A DNA stretch of 64,000 bases. It comes from an uncultured Pelagibacteraceae bacterium (GTDB lineage Bacteria > Pseudomonadota > Alphaproteobacteria > Pelagibacterales > Pelagibacteraceae). Shown in pieces: positions 53,019-64,000 of this stretch. The notes under the pieces were generated by a model that had not been told where the DNA came from, did not search any database, and worked only from the letters and a program-made list of their open reading frames with translations. The DNA is taken from the NCBI GenBank assembly GCA_902550805.1, contig CACDAL010000004.1:1-64000 (forward strand). Direction: 5' to 3'. Made by a program: the position numbers and the translations under genes. Every line of letters starts with the position of its first letter. Positions within the stretch are counted from its first letter, which is position 1.

Positions 53019-53601
53019 AATTATATCTGAATTAATTCAAAGTGAATCAAAAACACTCGATGTTGGATGTGGAAATGGAGAATTAATCAAATATTTGCTT
53101 GAAAATAAAACTATAAATATAAGAGGCTTAGAAATTTCTAAAAAAAATGTTCAAAATTGTTTATCAAAAGGTTTGCCCGTAATAGAAGGAAATGCAGAAA
53201 ATGATTTAACTCAGTTTCCGGATCATTCTTTTGACTATGTTATTTTAAGCCAAACACTTCAAGCTTTTTTAAGACCAGAAAAAGTTATTGGTGAATTATT
53301 AAGGGTTGGAAAAAAAGCAATAGTAACAATTCCAAATTTTGGTCATTGGAAAGTTAGAATCGAGTTATTGTTAAAAGGAACAATGCCAGTAACTGAAAAT
53401 CTTCCTCACGAATGGCACAATACGCCTAATTTGCACATGTGTACTATTAAAGATTTTTTTAATTTTTGCGAAAAAAGAAATATTGAGATTTTTAAATCTT
53501 TAGCATTAAATAAAGAAAAAATTACAAATATTAATAAATCAAATTTAAAATATAAAAACCTAATATCAGAATTAGGAATATTTCTAATAAATAGAAAATA
53601 G
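53002..53601 (+). CDS. metW: MetW methionine-biosynthesis partner (SAM-dependent methyltransferase fold)
   Basis: A 199-residue class I methyltransferase-fold protein in the MetW family: TLDVGCGNGELIKYLLE is the SAM-binding loop, then IEGNAENDLTQFPDHSFDYV and SQTLQAFLRPEK. In Proteobacteria MetW is always next to metX and is needed with it for O-acetylhomoserine synthesis. The gene overlaps the metX end and ends immediately before the gloB ATG. Confidence 0.94.
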   Translation: MKKEYKIISELIQSESKTLDVGCGNGELIKYLLENKTINIRGLEISKKNVQNCLSKGLPVIEGNAENDLTQFPDHSFDYVILSQTLQAFLRPEKVIGELLRVGKKAIVTIPNFGHWKVRIELLLKGTMPVTENLPHEWHNTPNLHMCTIKDFFNFCEKRNIEIFKSLALNKEKITNINKSNLKYKNLISELGIFLINRK

Positions 53602-54321
53602 ATGAAAATCAAAATAATTAAATGCTTGCAAGATAATTATTCATATCTTTTAATAGATGAAGAAAATAATTACGCATGTGTAGTTGATCCAAGCGAGCCA
53701 AAACCAATCATCAATTATATTGAAAAAAATAATATAAAATTAAAATTCATATTAAATACCCATCACCATTTTGACCACGTGGGAGGAAACAAAGATTTAA
53801 AAAAAAAATACAATTCGCAAGTAATAGGGTTTAAAAAAGATAAAAATAGAATTCCTGAGATTGATATTTGTTTAGACAATAACGAAATTTGGAAAAACGA
53901 AAAATTTGAAGCAAAAATTTATCATATACCCGGACATACAACTGGACATATTTGTTATCATTTTTATAATCAAAATATTTTATTTACGGGAGACACCTTA
54001 TTTTCATTAGGATGTGGAAGAATATTTGAAGGTACTTATAGCCAAATGTTTTCATCTTTAAAATTAATCAAATCTTTTCCTAAAAATACAAAAATTTATT
54101 GTGGTCATGAATACACATTAAAAAATTCTGATTTTTGTTTAAAATACGATTCGAATAATTCTGCTTTGAAAGAAAAAATTTTATCAGTAAAAAACTATTT
54201 AAATAAAGGTCTAACATCAATGCCAACAACGCTTGAGGACGAACTTAGTTGTAATATTTTTTTAAAATCAAAAGATATTGAAACATTTTCAAAATTGAGA
54301 GATTTAAAGGATAATTTCTAG
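53602..54321 (+). CDS. gloB: Hydroxyacylglutathione hydrolase (glyoxalase II)
   Basis: Completes methylglyoxal detoxification by hydrolysing S-lactoylglutathione. The 239-residue metallo-beta-lactamase-fold protein has the binuclear site THHHFDHVGG, HIPGHTTGHICY, FTGDTLFSLGCGR and YCGHEYTL. No residue is missing in the metal set. It starts directly after metW and lies before the rplU promoter. Confidence 0.95.
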   Translation: MKIKIIKCLQDNYSYLLIDEENNYACVVDPSEPKPIINYIEKNNIKLKFILNTHHHFDHVGGNKDLKKKYNSQVIGFKKDKNRIPEIDICLDNNEIWKNEKFEAKIYHIPGHTTGHICYHFYNQNILFTGDTLFSLGCGRIFEGTYSQMFSSLKLIKSFPKNTKIYCGHEYTLKNSDFCLKYDSNNSALKEKILSVKNYLNKGLTSMPTTLEDELSCNIFLKSKDIETFSKLRDLKDNF

Positions 54322-54331
54322 CTTATTCAGC

Positions 54332-54359
54332 TTGACTAAAATAGACCTCTGATTATATT
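54332..54359 (+). promoter_or_regulatory. Sigma-70-type promoter of rplU operon
   Basis: TTGACT (54332-54337) and TATATT (54354-54359) with a 16-base spacer lie 26 bases before the rplU ATG. Both boxes fit the consensus well and the position just after gloB supports a fresh start of transcription for the ribosomal protein genes. Confidence 0.6.
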
Positions 54360-54384
54360 GCTGGATATAAAAATAGGATAAACA

Positions 54385-54786
54385 ATGTCATTCGCAGTAA
54401 TAAAAACAGGTGGAAAACAATATAAAGTAAAAACTGGAGAAATAATCAAAATAGAAAGATTAGTAGACTCTAAACCTGAAACAAAAGTAGAATTTAAAGA
54501 GATCTTAGCTTACGGCGATGACAAAAGTATAGAATTAGGAGAGCCAATATTATCAGGCGCAAAAGTAGAAGCTGATTTATTAGAAAATGGAAAAAATAGA
54601 ACTGTTCTAATATTCAAAAAAAGAAGAAGAAAAAATTCTAGAAGAAAAAATGGACACAGACAACAATTTTCATTAATTAGAATTAATAAAATTTATTCAA
54701 AAGATGGTAAAGTCATATCTGAAGCTGAAAAAATGAAAAAAAAAATTAAAAAGGAAGAGCCTCAACAGGCTACTAAAATAAAGTAA
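54385..54786 (+). CDS. rplU: 50S ribosomal protein L21
   Basis: Large-subunit protein of 133 residues. AVIKTGGKQYKVKTGEIIKIERL at the N-terminus (first 10-30 residues), IFKKRRRKNSRRKNGHRQQFSLIRI in the core show L21. A charged C-terminal extension of about 30 residues (MKKKIKKEEPQQATKIK) is present; similar tails occur in alphaproteobacterial L21. The rpmA gene follows after 8 bases, as in nearly all bacteria. Confidence 0.97.
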   Translation: MSFAVIKTGGKQYKVKTGEIIKIERLVDSKPETKVEFKEILAYGDDKSIELGEPILSGAKVEADLLENGKNRTVLIFKKRRRKNSRRKNGHRQQFSLIRINKIYSKDGKVISEAEKMKKKIKKEEPQQATKIK

Positions 54787-54794
54787 GGTAGAAT

Positions 54795-55049
54795 ATGGCA
54801 ACAAAAAAAGCAGGAGGATCATCCAGGAATGGAAGAGATAGTGCGGGTCGAAGACTTGGCGTAAAAAAATATGGCGGTCAAGTAGTAATACCTGGCAATA
54901 TTATTGTTAGACAAAGAGGTACAAAAATATTTCCTGGTGAGAATGTTGGCATGGGAAAAGATCATTCTATTTTTTCTGTAATTAAAGGTAAAGTAGAATT
55001 TAAAAAAAGAAAATCAGATAGAACTTACGTTTCAGTAAAACCCAATTAA
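54795..55049 (+). CDS. rpmA: 50S ribosomal protein L27
   Basis: Large-subunit protein of 84 residues near the peptidyl-transferase centre. The start [20 protein letters not shown] and [19 protein letters not shown] are diagnostic. The mature N-terminus may not need the protease processing known in Firmicutes, as the sequence starts directly at the ATKK. It is the second gene of the rplU-rpmA-obgE run. Confidence 0.98.
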   Translation: MATKKAGGSSRNGRDSAGRRLGVKKYGGQVVIPGNIIVRQRGTKIFPGENVGMGKDHSIFSVIKGKVEFKKRKSDRTYVSVKPN

Positions 55050-55067
55050 TATTCACAACTAATTTAA

Positions 55068-57155
<2,088 letters not shown>

Positions 57156-57159
<4 letters not shown>

Positions 57160-58406
57160 TGAATAAATTATTAAATAAAATTGGTATAAAAGCAAAAAAT
57201 GCTCTTAAGGATAGGCTAAATACAAAAATTAAAAATAAAGTTTTACAAGATTACTTAAAATTAATTAAACAAAATAAAAATAAATTAATAAATGAAAATA
57301 AAAAAGATATTAAATCTGCAGAAACAAAAAAATTAAAAAAAAATTTTATTAAAAGACTTTCTTTAAATGAACAAAAAATAAATTCTATAATTAAATCAAT
57401 AAAAACCATCAGTAAATTTAAAGATCCTGTCGATTTTGAAATCGAAAAATGGAAGAGACCTAACGGACTCAAAATTAAAAAAGTAACAATACCAATAGGT
57501 GTGATAGGTGTTATCTACGAAAGTAGGCCAAACGTTACTGCTGATGTTTCAACACTATGCTTTAAATCAGGCAATAGTGTAATATTGAGAGGTGGATCAG
57601 AGGCATATTTTAGCAATAAAATTTTGGCAAATCTATTTAGAAAAGCATTACAAAAAAATAAAATAAATAAAAATTTTGTACAATTCATAGATAATAAAAA
57701 TAGAAAATTAGTTGATTTTATGCTTTCAAAAATGAATAGTTATATTGATGTAATAATACCAAGAGGAGGAAAAAATTTAGTAAAAAAAGTACAAGATTTA
57801 TCCTCAGTACCAGTAATTGGACACCTTGAAGGAATATGTCATACTTATATCGATAAAGATATAAATCTTAAGATGGCAAAAAGAATTGTGGTAAATGCCA
57901 AACTACGAAATACGAGCATCTGTGGAGCCACAGAAACTTTACTTATTCACAAAAAAAATTCAAAATTTATCAATGATATTTTAAATGAATTAACAAAAAG
58001 TGGATGTGTTATTTATGCTGATAGAAAAATTAAAAAAATTTATAAAGGAAAATCAAAATTAGCAAACGCAAAGATTTGGTCTACTGAATTTTTGTCAGCC
58101 AAAATTTCTGTAAAATTAGTTAATAACATTAATGAAGCCATTAACCATGTAAATAAATATGGAACTATGCATACTGATGCTATAATCACAAAAAATAAAG
58201 TATCAGCGAAATATTTTATAAAAAATGTAAAAAGTTCTATAGCAATACATAACTCATCAACACAATTTGCAGATGGTGGAGAGTTTGGATTTGGTGGAGA
58301 GGTTGGAATATCTACAAATAAATTGCCGCCAAGGGGTCCTGTTGGTCTAAGTCAACTCGTCAGTTATAAATATGAAGTGTATGGATCAGGTCAAATTAGA
58401 AAATAA
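57156..58406 (+). CDS. proA: Gamma-glutamyl phosphate reductase
   Basis: Second step of proline synthesis, NADPH-dependent reduction to glutamate semialdehyde. The 416-residue aldehyde-dehydrogenase-fold protein has IGVIYESRPNVTADV, LRGGSEAYFSN and the nucleophile cysteine in RNTSICGATETLL, then the conserved FGFGGEVGISTNKLPPRGP. The ATGA overlap with proB indicates translational coupling. It runs into nadD by about 35 bases. Confidence 0.96.
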
Positions 58407-58917
58407 AAAAAAAATTGGAATACTTGGTGGAACTTTTGATCCGGCACATAAAGGACATATAAAAATATCAAAATTTGCAAAAAAAAAATTTAAACTTGAT
58501 AAAGTTATATGGGCAGTTACAAAAAAAAATCCATTTAAAACAAAAAGTTCACTCAGTCTAAAAAAAAGATTAAGTTATGCAAAAAAAATAAATTTAAAAA
58601 ATAAATTTATAAAAATTGGTTTTTATGAGAATAAAATAAAATCAAATAAAACTATAAATTTAATAAAATTTTTTTTAAAAAAAAATAAAAATACAGAAAT
58701 ATATTTTATTATGGGAGCTGACAATTTGATAAATTTTCACAAATGGGAAAAATGCAATTTAATAACTCATCTTTGCAAAATACTTGTTTTTGATAGAGAT
58801 GGGTATAAATCAAAATCTATAAAATCATCATCTTTTAAAAAATTTAATAAAAAAGGCCTAGAATTTATTAAATTCAAAAAAGTTAAAATTTCATCTTCTC
58901 AATTAAGAAAAATTTGA
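58372..58917 (+). CDS. nadD: Nicotinate-nucleotide adenylyltransferase
   Basis: Makes deamido-NAD in NAD synthesis. The roughly 181-residue protein has KIGILGGTFDPAHKGH with the HxGH nucleotidyltransferase motif, IYFIMGADNLINFHKW and the C-terminal ISSSQLRK. The start is uncertain: ATG at 58372 or 58381 both overlap proA, and neither has a strong ribosome site. The region between is unlike any conserved domain, so only the first residues are affected. Confidence 0.93.
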   Translation: MKCMDQVKLENKKKIGILGGTFDPAHKGHIKISKFAKKKFKLDKVIWAVTKKNPFKTKSSLSLKKRLSYAKKINLKNKFIKIGFYENKIKSNKTINLIKFFLKKNKNTEIYFIMGADNLINFHKWEKCNLITHLCKILVFDRDGYKSKSIKSSSFKKFNKKGLEFIKFKKVKISSSQLRKI

Positions 58918-58934
58918 TACTCTAAATTCAATTA

Positions 58935-59285
58935 ATGGATAAAATTTCTAATCTTAAAAAAGAAATAATTAATATTTTAGATTCAAATAAAGCTTTAGAT
59001 ATAGTCACCATAAACCTTGAGGGAAAATCGTCTATGGCAGATTACATGATTGTAGCAAGCGGCACATCTTCTAGGCACATACAAGCATTATCTGAACAAG
59101 TTTTTGAAAAATTTAAAAGAGATGGAATAGAAAATTGTAAAATTGAAGGAAAAGACAGTAATGACTGGAAATTAGTTGATGGAATTGATTTAATTGTTCA
59201 TATTTTTAATCCAGAAAAAAGAAAATTTTATGAATTGGAAAAAATCTGGTCAGAACTTATTCCTAAAGAAAAAGTAATTATATGA
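58935..59285 (+). CDS. rsfS: Ribosomal silencing factor RsfS
   Basis: Binds L14 to block subunit joining when nutrients are scarce. The 116-residue protein has DYMIVASGTSSRHIQALSEQ and WKLVDGIDLIVHIFNPEKR, both diagnostic. The gene follows nadD after 17 bases and its stop overlaps the next start. In many Alphaproteobacteria rlmH and an EnvC-type gene come next, but here ctpA follows directly. Confidence 0.95.
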   Translation: MDKISNLKKEIINILDSNKALDIVTINLEGKSSMADYMIVASGTSSRHIQALSEQVFEKFKRDGIENCKIEGKDSNDWKLVDGIDLIVHIFNPEKRKFYELEKIWSELIPKEKVII

Positions 59286-60427
59286 AAAATTTATTTAAAA
59301 AATTGTTAATTCCATTTTTGTTTTTTTTAATTCAAACTAACACAAGCAATTCTGCAAATAAGAATGATATTTATAAGAAAATTGATTTATTTAGTGAAGT
59401 ATTGGAAAAAATTGACAAAGAATATGTTGAAGATGTAAATCAGAGTGATGCCTTAGATGCTGCGATTAACGGTGTGCTACAATCTTTAGATCCTTATTCG
59501 GCTTACATGTCTCCTGAATTATTTGAAAATTTGCAAACCGAAACAAGTGGAGAGTTTGGAGGATTAGGTATTGAAGTTGGTATGGAACACGGAGTAGTAA
59601 AAGTAATATCTCCACTTGATAATTCTCCAGCTTCAAGAGCCGGAGTTAAGGCTGGAGACTACATTGTAAAAATTAATGACATTCAAGTTCAAGGAAAATC
59701 TCTAAGTGAAGCAGTAGATATAATGAGAGGCCCAGTAGGAAGCGATATTGAAATTACCGTAAGAAGAAGAGGTGAAAAAAAAGCTCTAAACTTTAAAATT
59801 ACTAGAGAAATAATAAAAGTTGCCTCTGTAAAATCTAGAATTATTGATCAAAAAACTGGATATCTAAGATTAACTTCATTTAACGATAACAGCAGTAAAC
59901 AATTAAAAAAGGAAATTAAAAAATTTAAAAAAAATACAAAGATTAAAAATTATATTTTGGATTTGAGAAATAATCCTGGCGGACTTCTTTCGCAAGCAAT
60001 TAAAATTTCAGATTTTTTTTTAGATAATGGAGAAATAGTGTCAACAAAAAGTAAAAGAAAAAGTGAAAATAGAAAATGGTTTGCAAAAAAAGGCGACTTA
60101 ATAAAGAATGATACAATAATTGTATTAATTAATTATGGTTCAGCATCTGCAGCGGAAATAGTTGCTGGAGCGCTTAAAGATCACAAAAGAGCTATTTTGA
60201 TTGGAGAAAATACTTATGGAAAAGGTTCCGTACAATCAATTATACCATTGAAAAATGATGGGGCTATTAGATTAACAGTATCAAAATATTATCTTCCTTC
60301 TGGTAAATCTATTTCAGAAATTGGTGTAACTCCAGATTTTAAAATTTTAGAAAGTTCAGATGATTTTAAATTAAATTCTGAAACAGATAACCAATTAAAC
60401 TTTGCACTAAAACTTCTTAACGGATAG
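59282..60427 (+). CDS. ctpA: C-terminal processing peptidase (S41 family)
   Basis: Periplasmic serine protease of the CtpA/Prc group, 381 residues. A signal peptide (hydrophobic residues 7-24) is followed by an S41 N-terminal region, a PDZ domain (about 90-170: VISPLDNSPASRAGVKAGDYI) and the catalytic core with Ser in GSASAAEIVAG and Lys in NTYGKGSVQ. It likely clips envelope proteins and murein hydrolases. It overlaps rsfS by 4 bases and ends two bases before rppH. Confidence 0.95.
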   Translation: MKNLFKKLLIPFLFFLIQTNTSNSANKNDIYKKIDLFSEVLEKIDKEYVEDVNQSDALDAAINGVLQSLDPYSAYMSPELFENLQTETSGEFGGLGIEVGMEHGVVKVISPLDNSPASRAGVKAGDYIVKINDIQVQGKSLSEAVDIMRGPVGSDIEITVRRRGEKKALNFKITREIIKVASVKSRIIDQKTGYLRLTSFNDNSSKQLKKEIKKFKKNTKIKNYILDLRNNPGGLLSQAIKISDFFLDNGEIVSTKSKRKSENRKWFAKKGDLIKNDTIIVLINYGSASAAEIVAGALKDHKRAILIGENTYGKGSVQSIIPLKNDGAIRLTVSKYYLPSGKSISEIGVTPDFKILESSDDFKLNSETDNQLNFALKLLNG

Positions 60428-60429
60428 TA

Positions 60430-60906
60430 ATGAAAAAAAAATATCAAAATTTACCACTAAGAAGTGGTGTAGGAATTGTTGTATTAAATGAAAGAAATCA
60501 AATATTTATTGCTAAAAGAATTGATAATCCAAAAAATTTTTGGCAAATGCCTCAGGGAGGTATTGATGAAGGAGAAGATTTTTATCAGGCGGCTCTTCGT
60601 GAATTAGAAGAAGAAACTAGCATAAAAAATGTTAAATTAATAAAGGAAATAGAAAGATTTACCACCTATTACCTTCCAGACTATCTACTGGGGATTATAT
60701 GGAAAGGAAGATATAAAGGACAAAAACAAAAATGGTTTATAGTAAAATTTAATGGCGATGAAAAAGAAATAAACATTAACACAAAAAATCCAGAATTTTT
60801 AGATTGGAAATGGGTAAATATTGAAAATTTAACTGATGAAGTGGTAAAATTTAAACTTCACGTCTACAAAAAAATAAAAGAAGAAATTAAAAAAGTAATT
60901 AATTAA
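60430..60906 (+). CDS. rppH: RNA pyrophosphohydrolase
   Basis: Nudix hydrolase of 158 residues that removes pyrophosphate from mRNA 5' ends, triggering decay, or dinucleoside polyphosphate. The N-terminal LPLRSGVGIVVLNERNQIF, the Nudix box GGIDEGEDFYQAALRELEEE and the KWFIVKFNG segment fit RppH/NudH. It follows ctpA immediately. Its end overlaps the convergent atpC gene by 8 bases. Confidence 0.93.
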   Translation: MKKKYQNLPLRSGVGIVVLNERNQIFIAKRIDNPKNFWQMPQGGIDEGEDFYQAALRELEEETSIKNVKLIKEIERFTTYYLPDYLLGIIWKGRYKGQKQKWFIVKFNGDEKEININTKNPEFLDWKWVNIENLTDEVVKFKLHVYKKIKEEIKKVIN

Positions 60907-61296
60907 TGTTTAAAGATTTTAAAACTTCAACCTTACTATTTAACAAAAACTTTTTCTGATCGTCAATTTCTTTTTTAGATAATTCTTTTTCTGCTTCTTC
61001 AATAGAATTAGTAATGTGTTTTTTGTCTGAATTTTTAAGATTAAAAACAGAACTAGTAAGTATAGAAAGAGAATTGTCTTTAAACTCAACTATTCCATCC
61101 TCAACATAAAAATTTTCTTCTTCTGATCCAGTAAAAACCTTAATTATTCCCGGCTTTAAGAATGATATTATAGAGATATGATCTTTTAAAATTCCCATTT
61201 CTCCTTCAAATGCGGGAACAACTACTTCTGAAACATTTTCTTTTGAAAGAAAAGATTTGTCTGGATTTACAATCTCTATCTTAAAACCTTCACTCA

Positions 61297-61297
<1 letters not shown>
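60899..61297 (-). CDS. atpC: ATP synthase epsilon subunit
   Basis: Regulatory central-stalk subunit of F1. The 132-residue protein has KIEIVNPDKSFLSKENVSEV and VPAFEGEMGILKDHISIISF with the conserved G-x-x-G-I-L-x-x-H pattern of the beta-sandwich domain, then a helical tail. It directly follows atpD (shared base) as the last gene of the operon. Confidence 0.94.
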
Positions 61298-63593
<2,296 letters not shown>

Positions 63594-63600
63594 TTTTCTA

Positions 63601-64000
63601 TTATTTTAAGGTTCCTTTTAATTCAGTAATAACTCCTGTTAAAGATTTTTCCATATCTTCTTCGAGTTTACCTGACTTGCTTATTGAATCTAAAATTTCT
63701 GGTTTTTCAGATTTGCATTTTTCTATAATTTTATTTTCAAAATCTGCTATATTTTTTTGTTCAATATCATCTAGATGACCTTTTACACCACAAAATACTG
63801 AAATTACTTGTTCAGCTACAGTCATAGGTGAATATTGTTTTTGTTTTAATAGTTCTGTTAGTTTTGAGCCTCGATTTAGAAGTTTTTGAGTAGAAGCATC
63901 CAGGTCTGATCCAAATTGAGCAAATGCTGCCATTTCTCTATATTGAGCAAGCTCAAGTTTCATAGAGCCGGAAACTTTTTTCATTGCTTTTGTTTGAGCA
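63601..64000 (-). CDS. atpA: ATP synthase alpha subunit, C-terminal part (cut by window edge)
   Basis: Only the last 132 or so residues of the alpha subunit are in view; the reading frame runs off the right edge (AQTKAMKKVSGSMKLELAQY and on). The C-terminal helical domain shows YREMAAFAQFGSDLDASTQK, LKQKQYSPMTVAEQV and the final LKGTLK. The first in-frame Met visible here is internal and is not the start. It confirms the order A-G-D-C with the delta subunit expected outside the window. Confidence 0.96.
   Translation of the reverse strand, partial: AQTKAMKKVSGSMKLELAQYREMAAFAQFGSDLDASTQKLLNRGSKLTELLKQKQYSPMTVAEQVISVFCGVKGHLDDIEQKNIADFENKIIEKCKSEKPEILDSISKSGKLEEDMEKSLTGVITELKGTLK

Overview
The window is a compact, AT-rich stretch of chromosome from a SAR11-type (Pelagibacterales) alphaproteobacterium. 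The evidence is the strong A/T bias of both codons and spacers, near-complete coding coverage (no gap above about 180 bases), 1- to 4-base gene overlaps, and markers typical of Alphaproteobacteria: ChvG/ChvI, RegA, a class I lysyl-tRNA synthetase, DUF1476 (F1-ATPase zeta inhibitor), AmgK/MurU and a SAM-II riboswitch ahead of metX. I support 70 protein genes. The first (oligopeptidase B) is cut by the left edge and the last (atpA) by the right edge. I saw no rRNA, tRNA, CRISPR array, insertion sequence or prophage.

Layout. 1-2460: oligopeptidase B, then an Hsp20 chaperone with a heat-shock (RpoH) promoter and a ROSE-like RNA thermometer candidate. 2510-18969: a purine uptake and catabolism island, holding an NCS2 purine permease, a nucleobase-type deaminase with an apparent frameshift, a BMP-family ABC importer, and two divergent operons that leave a 48-base spacer. 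The minus operon reads uraH-xdhA-xdhB-guaD-puuD-PRTase and the plus operon uraD-alc-allA-puuE. A small cytochrome c closes the block. Together they can take guanine or xanthine through urate, hydroxyisourate, OHCU, allantoin, allantoate and ureidoglycolate to glyoxylate plus urea. 19001-28768: housekeeping and envelope genes (AlkA-type glycosylase, DMT exporter, MsrA, sulfurtransferase, RND pump, lytic transglycosylase, nuclease, zeta inhibitor, VanZ-like protein, phosphoglycerate mutase).

28765-37258: a long minus-strand run, polA-chvI-chvG-ahcY-tsaE-amgK-murU. 37309-39380: a YadG-type ABC ATPase without its permease, BioY, and the redox regulator RegA on the other strand. 39475-42627: a polyamine operon (ornithine decarboxylase, deoxyhypusine-synthase-like protein, agmatinase family) preceded by an intrinsic-terminator hairpin inside its leader. 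42630-51701: queuosine-precursor transporter, L28, PyrD, LysRS-I, TrkH, AmpG-like MFS, NlpC/P60, TyrC, HisC. 51766-60906: SAM-II riboswitch-metX-metW-gloB, then rplU-rpmA-obgE-proB-proA-nadD-rsfS-ctpA-rppH. 60899-64000: the F1 part of ATP synthase on the minus strand (atpC-D-G-A).

The most notable points are: the complete purine-to-glyoxylate pathway in a streamlined genome; a urate oxidase whose cytochrome domain appears to have been split off as a separate gene; the thermometer, SAM-II and ornithine-decarboxylase leaders as three cis-acting RNA candidates; and a deaminase whose missing C-terminus is readable in another frame just after an eight-A run.
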